DNA from: Diabrotica undecimpunctata
Taxonomy: Eukaryota > Arthropoda > Insecta > Coleoptera > Chrysomelidae
NCBI RefSeq assembly: GCF_040954645.1
Contig: NC_092809.1
Span: 135,955,914-136,019,913, forward strand
Direction: 5' to 3'
Length of the DNA: 64,000 bases
Shown here: in pieces, positions 35,401 to 49,527 of the stretch
How positions within the stretch are numbered: position 1 is the first letter of the stretch
Layout of the letters: the number at the start of each line of letters is the position of its first letter
Program-made: the position numbers and the translations under genes
The notes under the pieces: generated by a model
Told to the model about the DNA's origin: nothing
The model's database searches: none
What the model saw: the letters and a program-made list of their open reading frames with translations, nothing else

Positions 35401-37501
35401 TTTAGTTGAAATAGCGAGAAGAATATTTCAGAAATAAAAAAAAAATAAGGTACAGGTCCTCAAATGAACGCTTCGAGGCATTCGGATTGTGAAAGACCAG
35501 AAGAAGGAACAAAGTGTATTATTAAAATATAAATTAAAAAAAAAATATTGTGGTTCAATAAAAAACTACCATAGTGACGAGCATTATACAAAATAAATTT
35601 TGAATTTCGAATAAGCGTATCGATAATTGCCAAAATATCTTTTACTTACACTAGAGTAATATTCAAGCAAAGAGCTGAATGTGCCAATTAATTTACTTAT
35701 TTTGAAAGAAAAATTTTTCCTTTAAGCACACACCAGCTATTTACTTGTAAACTACTCCGATAATAATACTTTTTATTTTGTAGCGAAGTTCGTTAAATTT
35801 TTTTTATGTATACAGCGCTAAAAACAATTAGAGAAATACTTTTGCTATTTAACACTGAATGAATATAAATATATTAGTACAAAATATACTTAAATTCGAA
35901 ATGTGATTTACGTGTGTCATTTACAACACTTACCTTGTCAGTTGTCATCTCATCAATGACGTAAACCGGCGTTAAATTCACACTTTTGGACTTTATTTTA
36001 CGAATAAGTACTGAAACGTTGTGTGTCTATCAGGAAAGAGGAGATATATTTCTCAAATTATTCTGAGCAGTGTACCCAAGCAAGCAAAAGATCTTTCTTC
36101 CATAGTAATGCACAAAATATTTAATTTGGTATATAAACATATATAAAAATATACAGGGTCTCAGAAAATTTGGTTTGTTTCGGGATTGGAAACTTCCTTT
36201 AAAAGTAGATACCCTATATATAGTTAAGTCGAATAAAATGCCCGTCTTCACTACGTGAAGATATCGTTAGTTAAGCACCTTATAAAGTAAATTATTTTTA
36301 GTATAAAATACAAAATCAGCAACAATGAGATTTAAAGTGGGTCTTCTTAGAAAAACAACAACAAATGTAGTTCTATTACCAGATTTCTTCAGTAGAATTA
36401 CTACATAATAACCTAACCTAGCATTTAGCACGTGGACAGCAGAGCGCATTTTAGCAAATTCTAGAGTTAGTGCACAGCATAAAAAAAATACTTAAACTAC
36501 AAAATCTACTGTTCCTGGATCTTATAAAAAGATTTATTAAAGCTACAATCAGAACATTAAAACCAACTCGAGTCTCCTACAAAAATACTAAAGATTTACA
36601 AGCAATATATTGAAATCCTCCCATTTAATATCGAGCTCAGATAAATCTTATGTGTTGCCTAGTTGACACACAAACTCAAGGTCAGCACAAAAAGGCAACA
36701 CTGAATAGGCAAAAAGAGATCGAAAAGCAATATTTGAACTAAAGGGACTCCTGAAAATAAGTCGTACTGGAAATAAAGATGGCAGGAAGTAAATAAATGT
36801 ATGAACCAGAAAGATTGTTGGTTAAGTCATGTTCATCCAATTGAGATTAACTGGATATGAAGAGTACCTATATATCTTGTTTGCAGTGAAAGTAGGAAAG
36901 GAACGCAAAAAAGACATTTTTGAAGTCGAGAATAGACGAGGCGTATCTGTGGAAGAGAATAGTTTTGATATAACCGAAGATAGAAACATATAAGAAATGT
37001 AATTGGGAAAGATAATTCCACACAGCCATGTTACCTCTTTTCCAGACAGGAAAAGATGAAATATAAGGCCCACTGTAGAGCAGCGAATTCGAAACTTAGG
37101 TAAACACCCACAGACAAACAAAAGCCAGTTGATACGACTAAAGAAAAAGGAGACTATAATCTAACGAATAATGGAGTGAAGACCAGCAATTGAAAGCAAA
37201 AACTTGCGCCACCATCAGCCAACGGTTAATAAACTGGTATAAAGCACCCTAAACTAGAAATAAGTGCGAAATGTGATATTAATTACCTATACATTCCCAA
37301 CACTAACAATTACAGTAGAAATCATTGTACTAAGAATATTCAAAATGTCATCAGTCTTTGAGAGATCCAAGTATTAACTACCACATTGTATTTAATTCCT
37401 CAATTTTTCAGAGAAGACCCATTTTATATAATATATTCGACCGAACCAAACATCCAACAAAAATCGCATACCACAAATAACTAAAACTCGAACCAGAAAA
37501 T
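35401..37501. other. AT-rich spacer downstream of the ATAT1 gene
   Basis: An A-rich run lies at about 35440-35455 near the 28S fragment's 5' side. No gene or repeat recognised in the remainder. Confidence 0.4.
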
Positions 37502-37507
37502 TTTATT
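37502..37507 (-). promoter_or_regulatory. Polyadenylation signal of the ATAT1 gene
   Basis: Minus-strand AATAAA begins about 10 nt after the stop codon at 37518, implying a very short 3' UTR if used. Confidence 0.45.
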
Positions 37508-37517
37508 TTGACAAAAT

Positions 37518-37866
37518 TCACCAAAGTTTATTATGGTAAAATTTCAAGTCGAAATATCCCTGCTCGGTTAAATGGCTGGGGGTTTTTCTAGGCGACGGCC
37601 CGTCGTCGTCTCCGTATAAGAAGTTTTCCGTAGCACCCTTAACTTTAATTTTCTCAGCTTCGCCTACGTCCAAATTCTCCACGGCTAGTTCTAACGAGTC
37701 TAAAGCGTCGTCCTCGATCGGAGAATCGTTGCCTAATTCCTCCAGTTCCTTTTCTTCGACTTGTTCGTCTTCCTTACGAGGTTCTTCTTGTTGGATGATG
37801 AGCGAACGAGGGCGTTCTAGCTTCTGAACTGTTGTGGGTTGTATCACTTCGGCGTTTTGTACATCA
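37518..37866 (-). CDS. ATAT1: ATAT1 visible exon 10, acidic C-terminus
   Basis: Acceptor ATTCCAG. The first base completes the Asn codon begun at the end of exon 9. It encodes [16 protein letters not shown], an acidic run near [17 protein letters not shown], and ends [15 protein letters not shown] then TGA. No Q/N bias. The whole exon is open and the phase fits. Confidence 0.85.
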
Positions 37867-40800
37867 CTGGAATATTGTTTTATTAAGTCTATTGTTTATT
37901 TTAAGTTTATTTGGATGCTATTCGTGCCCTAAGAAAAAAATAAAAAAGAAATCAAATAAAAAAGCAAACATAAAATAAATAAATAAATGATAATACTGTT
38001 ATTTACTAATGAAAGATAATCAGAATTTATATTGAAATTTTTGATTTGAACATAATTTGTACACGTAAAGATTTTCCAAGGTCTCTCAACCAACAGGACA
38101 AGTTTTAATTTATCTCACCAATGAATACCAAACATGCTCGATCGAATTCAAGACTGGGTTAATACCAGTCCACTCTAAATACTCAAAAAAGCCATTAGAA
38201 CCCAAAAAAGAAGTCAATGCACCATAATAATCTTCATAATGTCCCTAATATAAGAATCCGCATTTAAAGACCGCTCTCAAAGAATAAAAATCTACTTTTC
38301 TGCTTAACAAAAACAAGCTTAAACTATTGGAGTCCTTCAAAAAGTTTTAATACTGCAGAAACGTAGCTGTAGCGAATCTTTGCGGAAAATAAAAGGAGCG
38401 AAGCAAAAACAGAATCTTGAAAAAGTTATTAATATAAAAAATGTAACGCAACATTACAGATGAACCCCAAAAGTTCTGCTGCTGCCCACAGTGGCTGAAG
38501 TCAATATTTGGGACCAATAGAAAGAGCAAAAAGAATAACATAATCTTGAGAATGTCATTAAATATAAAAACTCGCATATAACGGACGTTGACGAAAAGTA
38601 AAAAAGCTCATATGCCAAAAGTTTTCCCATCTAACAAAATAAAACGTTACTGATAAACTCAAAAAGTTCTGATGGTGCATCACAGTGGCTGGAGTAAATA
38701 TTGGGGAACAATAGACGAAAAAATTGGAACAACACAACTTCAAGAATGTTATTTACATAAAAACTTGCATTTAAAGACCGCTACACAAGAATAAAAAGAT
38801 CCGTTTTCCCATCCCAGAAAGTACAACGTGACTGATAGTCGTAGCTTGAGTAAATATTTCGGATCAACAAAAGGCGCGAACGGAACAACAGAACTTCAGA
38901 AATGTTATTAACATAGAAATTTGCACTTAAAGACCGTTCTCGGAAAATAAAAAGCACAGTTTTCCCATCTAACAAAATACAACGTTACTGATGAACTCCA
39001 AAAGTTCTAATGGTACATCATAGTGGCGGAAGTCAATATTTGGGACCAGTAAAAGGTGCAAACGAAACAAAAGAACTTCAAGAATATTAGTAAATATAAA
39101 AATTTGCATTTAAAGACCGCTCCAGAAGAATAAAAAGCACAGCTTCCCATCTAACAAAATACGATGTACACTGATGCACAGTAAAAGATCTGTTCTTGCA
39201 TCACAGTAGTTGGAGTAACCATTTCGGACCAATAAAAGACGTAAACGGAACAACAGAACTTTAAGAATGTTATTAATTTAAAAATTCACATTTAAAGACC
39301 GCTCCAGAAGAATAAAAAGCTTAGTTTTCCCGTCAAACAAAATACAACGTTATTGATGAACTCTAAAAGTTCTGATGGTGCATCGCAGTAGGTGGGAGTC
39401 AATATTTGGGACTAATAAAGGAGGAAACGAAACAAAATTTCAAGAATATTAATATAAAAATTTTCATTTAAAGACCGCTTCAGAAGAATAAAAAGTAGTG
39501 TTCCCATCTCACAAAATACTACATGCCTGATGCACATTAAAAGATCTGGTTCTGTACCACAGTGGGTGAAGTAAATCTATTTGGAATCAATAAAAGGCGC
39601 AAACGGAACAACAAAATATTGCATCAGCTGGAGTAAATCTTTTGGAACTAATAAACAGAGAAAATGGAAAAATACAATCTTGACAATCTCGCTAATGTAA
39701 GAATTTGCATTTCAAAACCGTTCTCGTCGTTTAAAAGCGTCGTCTAAATTGTTTGAACTCTTTGTCCTACTTTCGGTGGAGTCTTTGTGGCAGTTCTGCA
39801 GTTGTTTGGTGATGATTTTGTGAACGTTGTAAAACCAAAAACCATTAATCTTTTACAGATCTGTTATCTTCTTGAATACGCCCTCAGATCAATATATCGT
39901 TATTATATAAAGTTGTTATGTGGAACTTATTTCGAAATTGTAAAACTAAATTGTAATTGACAAAAAACTTTTCAACAATATGAAACGCCATAAAGTCTGA
40001 TTATCCAAACTAATATGTAATAGAAAAATAAAAAATAAATAAATTATATAAACTGCCAGTACCATTAAATAGTAAGATACTTCAGTGCACTTTGACGTTT
40101 GTCCCTAAACGCCAACCGCAATAGCGTGTTCAAGGTCACGCGTTGTTAACACAAAAGTAGTCTAAAATAGAAGAGACACAAAAGTGGAAAAATCGTTAGA
40201 AGCCGTTATAAAGCATTAATAAACGTTTCTTAACTTTTTTGATATCGTTTTTAACGTTCTTTCTGCTTTTTCTTTTGATACTTTTCCACTACATTCCTGT
40301 ATTGATAACGCGTGACTTTGAAGGCGATGATTATGATTGGTGATTAAGTGGTCAAAGGACTTAATATCCTTTAGTGGCACGGTCTACTACTACTTACTAA
40401 AGAAAAGCAATATGGTAAAAAAAATGGTGTAGTAAAAAAATACGAACACATTTTTAAACATATTTATCCATACTCGCAACATAGAAATTTAATAAAAGCT
40501 ATTTACAGTACCCTGTAATATTTAGTATAAAAGAGAGGGGTAGTTAAGTTGAGTTATGGTAAAACCGGCATAAAAATATCAAAGGGTGCTTTTTAAACAC
40601 AATTAAAATTTATCTGCATAACATTTAAATAACATAACCTTTTTGATGATATTTCCATTGATATATAAAAAGGTATAATATACATACTTTACACTTTACC
40701 TGGGGGAACCGGGAATATTAGGATTTAGAAGGAACTATAGGATTATCTGTTTAGTATCTATGATCGCTGTCTTATACTAGGAATCGGAGCGTTTAAAATA

Positions 40801-43800
40801 GCAGACCTAAAAATCAAATATCGCTTTAATTTTTTGGCGTATGTTGCTGATGTGTTACTTACTCATTTCTTTGGGGAGGGTACCCATATATAAGATCGCA
40901 TTCAGTAGGCTGTGTTATCCTAAAAAATATAATTTATTTTTGACATACAAAGAAGTACTTTAATAGAAAAACAAAAAATAAACTGTTAAGAAAAATAAAT
41001 TTGTTATTACTGAGAAATGAAAACCAAATATTAGTATATAAATTTACTGAACATATAAAATATTAAGCGGGAGCTCCAAAAACTGAGGTGAGACAACACC
41101 AGAAACTTCTACGTAGCTTTGGTAGTAGGAGTGATTAACGGGGAAATAAAAATAGTCAAAGTTATGTAAATTAAATGTATATAAATGTCAAATTGAATAA
41201 TCCACTTGGCAGGAGGGTTAAAAAATAAAGAATGCCTATAAACATTATTGGACTTAGACCGTCCAAGAAAAAAAAACTATTGTATACACTAATAGAAATA
41301 AATTGGAAATAAATAAATAAATATGCCTTACTTATTTAAGTGCCGTTTGGCCAGTTTTGAAATTGAAGTCGGTTGAAAAGCATTCGTTTTAAATAATTCC
41401 GCAGCGGATTTAGTTGTTTTCGTCTGGTTGGTTATATTTCCGTGGAATGATGGATTGGAATGTGGCTGTACCAAATAATCTCCAGCTTGCTTCGGTTGTA
41501 TTTGTTCGTGTTGCTTTAGCTGATACGCAACTTGACCAGCAGTATTTCCTTGGAAGGATGGGTTGGAATGTGGCTGTGCCAAATAATCTCCAGCGTGCTT
41601 CGGTTGTATTTGTTCATGTTGCTTTAGCTGGTACCCAACTTGGCCTGCAGTATTTGCCGGTATGTTTCCCTGTACCGTATTTAACACCGGCGTCTGTGGT
41701 TGCATTACTCTGGGTGCTTGTGGTTGAGGTGGGCTATTAGGATTGTGCAAATACTGGCCAATATTTTGTTGGGTGTATGTGGAATCCCGTTGGGAGTTCA
41801 ACTGGTGTTGACTAGGTCTAATTTGGGCATTTTCTTGGTATGTACTAAGTTGATTAATGTTAAGTTGTGTTTGGTTTGCTTCAGCTGTAGTGGGTTGATT
41901 TTGGTAATTTTGTTGATTTTGATTTGTTGGTATTGGCGGTTGTTGAGCAGCAGTTGAGTCAGTGGCTGTAATTGAAGATACGGGGATTCCTTGTGCTTGA
42001 AATTGCCCAATTGGTCTTAATTGTTGAGCATAATGAGCTGTGCTTGACAAGTTTACTGCCTGGTGTGGTTGTTGCGTTACTCCAGTAGATGTGACGTTTT
42101 GATCCTGTGTTGAATTTGGTAAAGAAGAAATTTGCTGTGGTGGACGATACGATCCAGAGTTAGCTTGAACATACTGGTAAGATGAAGTCGGATGAATTTC
42201 TCCCATACTTTGTTGAACTTCAGCATGTTTGGGTGCCGGTAAACTGTGATTTTGAGTATTAAATGTATTAGTATTGGAAGCATTCATCATATGATAATTT
42301 GGTTGGACACTTCCTTGATTTTGATTATTTGTTTGGCTCAAATTTTGTCCAAATGCACCTCTTACGTCCAAACCACGTGAATTATCTATATTTTCGTGGT
42401 TTTGGAATCGTTGCTCATTATTTTGAAATTGTTGAACGGATTGCGACTGATTTTCAACAGTTTGATGGCCAACATTAAACTGGTGTCCTTGCGGTAACTG
42501 GTTTAGTTTACTTTGTTCATTTCGCTGTTCTGTTTGACTATGTGGTGCTGATTGAATTGCAGTACCAATTCTATTTTGTTCCCAATTAGGTTGGTTTTGT
42601 GAATACTGAAGATTCGTTTGACCAGCTGCATTTAGGGGATTATGGAATTGTTGCTCAGTATGTGCTTCACCTATACCAGGTACATAATTTGCTTGAGGTA
42701 TTTCGGGTATTTGAGTCTAAAAAATTTAGGAAAACATTTAAAAAATGTATTAGATGAATAGGACAAGGAACAGCTTAGATATTTTTTTCATTATTTGATA
42801 TTTTATCGATTTTAAGACATAAATATAAATAAAAAATGATAGAGAGACTTAATACTCCCATAAAGTAAATGAAAACCATCATACAAATCCTGTTATTGCT
42901 GCTTGTGTGAAATGATAATATTGGTAGGCCAAGACTGAGGTAGTGAAATGGTGAAAAAGAGAACGCAAGGAGGATTGGATTGCCAAATTGAGAACATTCG
43001 GCAAAGGACAGGAAAGAGTGAAGAAAAAATTTAGTGAAGGTCGAAGCTCAACTAGGGTTGTATGAGTACTAATGGTGATCAAGAGCTGCTGCGTAGCTTT
43101 TTTCTATCGTTAAAGAAAGTGTCAACTCCTCATACACTTCAGATATATTTCTGATGGCAATAATCGATTTAAAATGAAGAATTGTACGACAAACTATTTA
43201 AACAGGTGTCGGATCAAGTATTTACTTTAGCAGCAAGTTTATCAACAGAACAAAAAGAGTAATTTAACGATAACATCTATAGCTAGACCCAAAACTCTTT
43301 ATTTTACCTTTGTCTAAAGCACGTACAAAATTACATCATCTACAAATTTTGTAATTGAAATGAGTAAATTAAATTGTATAAGGTGAGGAACAAGTAATTA
43401 TATTCACAAGATACCACATTAATGCAAGAAATGTATCTCACTATAAGGTCAAAGAGTGTTTGAATCGACAAAGCAAGTATGAAATGCGGAAGTCAAATGG
43501 AATAAAGTTGTTAAGTTACAAATATATCTTACCTTCGACAATTCTGGCTTTACATTTGGACTCATCTGAACAGTAGATGCAATAGGGTTTGCACTTTCAC
43601 TCTGTTTCATGTTTGAATGAGTAACTTGATTTTGGTCTGCTTGCAGGTATTGTTGTCTGGAATCCCCAGATGTAGCCACTTGTTGACTATAGTATTGTTG
43701 TTGTGAGTGTTCTTGAGGTTGATGAGACTGGTTGTGGTAGTTAGGATCACCCATCCCATTCTGTTGTTGAACATACGGGGTAATTGAATTATACTGTTGT

Positions 43801-46800
43801 GTTGGAGCTGCTACCTGATGTGATTGAGGTTGTGTAAATTGCCTCGGATTCTCAAAAGCATTTGATGGTGGTACCAAGGAGGGATTATACTTAACTTCTT
43901 GCTGGATTTGTTGATGGGTATATGGCTGAGGTACAACATTGGGCATAACCGAAGATTGGGGCTGATTCAAATGGTGCATTGAAGCAACAGGTGTTTGAGT
44001 CGTCTCTTGGGGATTTCTCATATTTTGTTGACTTGCGTAAGTTTGTGACTGTTGAATATCAGTAGGGTATCGTTGTTGAATACTCAGGTTTGGTACAGTT
44101 TGCGCAATTTGAGGTTGCCGTAAACCTTGTACTGAATAGGTAGAATGTGCAGGTTGATAAATTGCCGATTGTGTCATTTGAGGAGGATTGTAATGTTGCT
44201 GATTCAAACCATGAGAAACCTACAAATTGGTATCTTATTTAAACGCATATAAAAAATGGTTTAAAAAGTTTGAGTAAATTAATAAGTTATATGTACAGGA
44301 AAGAATTTAAAAATACGAGGTGTCTGTTTTAAAAATATAAAAGTAACTTTCATTAATGCGCGTTAAAAACTTCCAGCGCCCTTAGTCAAGTACGAGCATA
44401 ATTAGTAACTCTTCATTAACTTGCTGTATTGATAATAGTATGCTTTTTTTGGTTTATCGCAGTTTTCTATCACTAGAATAACAAAGAGTAGAATTCAGAC
44501 CACGGAAAGGTGGGAGGATGTGGCAGCGGACGCGCAAAATTTGCTAGACATAAGAACCTGGAGAAGATATGGAGGCATAGTTTGAAGGAGTCCAACATTG
44601 AAGAGAGGGGGGGGAAGAAAGAGAAAGACAGAAAAAGAGAGAGATACAGAGTAGAAGAGAGAGTAGAAATGGATCTTGAGACTTTTGTTTCGAATATTCT
44701 AATCGAGAATTTGTGAATTTCTTAAATTTACATTTGCTAACAGCAGAGCAGAAAAATATTCGTTTAAAATTAGTTCTGGACAACTTCAAAATGGTCGCTA
44801 ATAATAAAAATATCCTTAAAAAGTTTATAAACGCTGACAAATCATAGATGTGCAGTTATGATCCCGAAACAAAAATGACAATCTTTACAATAAAATCATA
44901 CACTCGAGTGCTTTTGTGGTTTCTTCCGATTGTGAGGGTAATGTGCACTATTCAGTCCATGAATAAGTTACTTCAGTGTAGAGTGAAGAGTGTGAAGAGT
45001 TCAGTGAATTTTACGTTCCAGTTCTAAACAACTGTTAAGAAACGACTGTTTCTTCATTAAAATAATGTACTAGCGATAATATGCCAGCACGGCATATTTG
45101 TTTCGAAGCTTGTGCAACGGTTTATGGCACAACACGACTTCATACTACTTCGTCAGCCTCCATACAGGGTCGACATAACATCCTACAATTTTTTTTCCCA
45201 AATTGCAAAGGACAACTTTTAGACGACAGACAATGCGAAGATTCAAACGAATGCGACCTTGGCACTTGAAGGTCATTAAAAAAACTTAATTTTAGAATTG
45301 ATTTTGTGACTTAAAACACCGTATTGATAAATTTATTGGAGATATTTTTGTTTTTTTTTTGTATTTGTTAAGCATTATTCCATAATAGAAAGTTGATAAA
45401 AAATACCATCAATCCTGACTGTTGCTAAGTTGGTTTAAGAATCAAAGAATTCAGCATGACAGAAGTAACCAACGCGATAGCAACACAAATTTCTAAATAG
45501 CTGTTAAAAAATATTCGAAAACAGTGTAACACAACCTGACTTTCAGGTTTCAAATCAAATTTAAATTCCATAAAAGGTAGCCGGGTAAATAATAAAAAAA
45601 TTTCGGTGTGAATCATTCGACATTGGACTCTAGCGTTATACGTCCCCACTTCACTCAAATATCTAAAACGCCTTCTTGTCGAGTCAGGTTAGACGAAAAA
45701 TGGCATAACCTTGCATGGCTATCTACATCAAATTTATTATTCTAACCTTTAAGAGCGGTCAATAGTAGTGTAAATTTAAAATCGCGACTGAATTTCGCCG
45801 CCACGTCAGCCGCCATCTTGAAGTTAAAGGAGAATCGTTTTTGCTCAATATCTCCGCCATTTTCAACTTCTCGACAAAAATGGTAACGACTGAAATTGTT
45901 GCAAATACAAATTTTTTCGTGCTATCAATATTTTCTGAGTTAAGGGGAAAAATAGTAGAAGGAGAGAAGCATAATTATTGAATTATGGTTTATTATCAAC
46001 TTTACGACATGAATAAACATAAACAAAAATTGAGAGAATTATATTTTATACAATTTTGATCTGTTTCATTTTTTTGCCGAAAATTTCAGCCATGCTAAAA
46101 TATTTTGCTATAATGGAGGATATAGTTTTTTAAAACATGTATAAAATATTTTAATATACTTAGTCACTAAATAAGTCATAAACTAGAAGAAACAATTGTA
46201 TTGATTGACTTACCCTTGAATCCTGTGAAGAAATCAGAGGATCTTTATTTACAGATCTATCAACTTGACCATGATCAATTATTCCATTGGCTACTCTAGC
46301 GGAGGATATTGTTGGAGTAGTTGTCTGATACTGTTGGTCTGTCTGGATATTTTGCCTATCTCCCATTGCCCATTTACCATTTCCAGATTGTTGATGTGAA
46401 TAACCAGTATAATTCATTTGATTCGGGTATTCATTCACATTCGCTGCAGTCGTGTTGTAGGTATTGTTGACATTTGAAGTAGGATAAGAATAATTTTGGT
46501 TTTGGTAGTTTACATTTTGCATGTTAGCGGAATCAACTTGAGCTTGGTTGGGAGCCACGTTACTTTGATATTGATTTAAGTTATTTTGATACTGATTTCC
46601 GTAATACATATTGGGAGTGCTTTGGGTCTTGTACGAGTTGGGTTGAGGACTAGGATAAAGGAAATATGAGTAGAGGATCCAAAGATAAATGGATATATTA
46701 TTTACCTATAGGACGTACCAACATAGTTTGTAGCGGGAAGGGACTGAACACTAGTATGTAAAAAGTGTAAAGTATGTTTAAAAATAAATTAGACAATAGT

Positions 46801-49449
46801 AACATTTCAAATAGAACCAAACTTGGACTTCGAAAGGAATTACAAAAATTACAGATGTAACCAAAAAAGTAGCCTTTTTTAATAAACCGTGCAATATTTT
46901 TTTTGCAAAAATGTTTGGTGCATGATTTCAAAATACACACACACATACAACACAAAAAATATATTCAAATAAAATTTTTAATAAAATACTATAGCATGAA
47001 CACATATTAATATATTTCCTAAGGTAAATGCTTTATTACTGTAAAGTCGACTTCATTTTCAGTATATATCAAAACGAATGCGGCACTTCTAGCGAGTTTA
47101 TAAATTATATAGGTTCAAATGACACTACTTTTGCAATTTTCAAAGCTTCCTGATGCAAGAACTACCGTTCAAGCAAAGCATTGACTTAATAAATGTTATT
47201 TGCAGTCTCTTATATCGAAAACAACGATTAACTGTTGGTATGTTGACTTATAATATGGCTGTACGAGCAAAATTAAAAACGTTCTGTTTGCCCAAAGTAG
47301 GTAGTTATCTCGGCTTTAATTTGTTTTTTATTATTTGGGCATAAAACTAGTGTCAAGCTAGTGTTCCGTTTTAATTTTAGATTTTCATCACATCAATTTT
47401 TTACTCAAATAACATTTTTTTCTTGTTACAATGTCAGATTTCCTGTATCTCTTGTTTCCAAGTTAAGATTCAGATTTCTCCTCAGCATTCATCTTGATAT
47501 TTTTTTCCTTTGCCATAGATATAGTTGAAGGTGTCTTGTTAACACTCGGCATTCGTAAGAATCAACTATTTTCCTTTAAAGTAACGTAGTCTTCAATATT
47601 ATTATTGGTCTGCATCTACACTATATTTTATACATTTGGTTCAGTTAGCGATTGCCAAAATCCGGGATCAGAAACTCGATTAAGAATAGAGCAATCAAAG
47701 GCAGTCTTTTTGAAAATGGAGAAATTACTGAGTAACCAAAGACTCAATCTGCAAATCCGATATCGGTTGGTAGAATATTACATCCCTCCATTCTTCTTTA
47801 TTGCGCCGAAGCTTGGACTGTTAATGTTGATAATGAGAAAGTTAAAAGCTTTTGGGAATTGGCTTTTTAGGAGACTTTTAAAAATACCATGCACAGATTT
47901 GATTATGAACGAAATAGTGTACAAAATTAATTGTCTTTTCTACAATAGTTTGTTTAATAAATAAATAATACTAATTAAAATATATTTGAATTTCCCGTGT
48001 AACTAAATTAAAGACTCACGATCAGCATGACATGCCTTCTTCCTTGCTGTATCGCATCCTGTGCCTGTCAGTTTTTCAAATTCAAACCTAACTACCCTTA
48101 AATCACTTCCTCTTTGTCTTCTCAAATAGAAGCAAGTAAATAGTGCATCTCAAGTTTCTCAAATAGAATCAGATTTCAAGTTAATTTTATTTTATTAAAT
48201 AGTTCACTAAGTACTTGAAATTATTCTTTAATACAGAAGAAAATCGACAGTTTTTTGTGCAAATCGATAGAACGATTATGGCGACTAACAGAACAACAAT
48301 TTCAACACTTGATGTCGCTATTTTCGTTCAAAGTGATTGGGCAAAACAGACCGAATAAATGACAGCCAAATTGACAGGTGTAGCTTACAAAATATGACCG
48401 ATAAAAACTGTCAAAGTTCGGTAGTACCTTTTGGAAGATACTGTATATAGTAGGTCTGCCAAAGTCCTGACTATTATACATTTGTATAATAGTTAGTGGA
48501 AGATATCCAATAAACCGATTGGCTGCAGTGTGACTGATGTACAAAAAAAAACAAGTAAGACAAAGTATAACTGAAAAGTAAGTAAACTAAAAACAAAATC
48601 ACTATTAACCTACTTGACTTGAATTACGTGTGAATTCAGTTTGAAGTTGATTATCGCGAAATAGTGATCAAAAGCTAGAGAGGTAGAGATAGAGAGAGAG
48701 AGAGGGATAGAGAGAGAGAGAGAGAGAGAGAGGGATAGAGAGAGAGAGGAGAGAGAGAGAGGAGAGAGAGAGGAGAGAGAGAGAGGAGAGAGAGAAAGAG
48801 GAGAGAGTAGAACGCGAATTTAAGCATCTGGGACTTTCTCAGTACTGAACATACTTAGGTGCAGTCCACTGTCACAAGTTCAAAGCCAAAATATCCACAA
48901 AGCTTTTTACATCATGACAGTGAACAAATTTCGTCTGAACTCGAATACTCATATATTTTAATCTCTTTAATTTATCGATAGAGAAAAAAGTTTTAATGAA
49001 GTCTGTTGACATGACTAACTTTCTAAATTTATGCAGAAAGATATGAATTGAACTGTATTTAATTTTAATTTTAAACTGCGAATTTCGAACAAATAAGTAC
49101 TATTACGGTTATTACAACATTCAACGAAAGTAGATCACAGCTTGCAAAATTTTCCTTTGACCAATTTTAGGAAACGTGGTTGTTTATTTATTCTTTTGTT
49201 GATATAAATATTACTGTCGACATTAAAGTATGTATATTTGCTAATAAGTTAACACCTGATTACAACATAAAATATTTTTTATGGATACTCAAAAACGTAT
49301 CCGCTTCATTCATTTATTAATTCCCTTTTTTGTGAAGTCCAAATTTGCTATAATATTACGTGTAGTTTAATACTTGCCCTGCCGGTTCCTTTCGTTGGTC
49401 CATAGTTGACTGGTTATGGATTATCTGAAAATAATATATTTTATATTTT

Positions 49450-49527
<78 letters not shown>

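Noticed and set aside
38210..39730. CRISPR-like array
   Set aside because: Units are ~180 bp, diverged and lack short repeats with unique spacers; this is a eukaryotic satellite.
41414..41957. Plus-strand open frames opposite ATAT1 exon 9
   Set aside because: They mirror the tandem-repeated Q/N exon; repeats alone keep the frame open.
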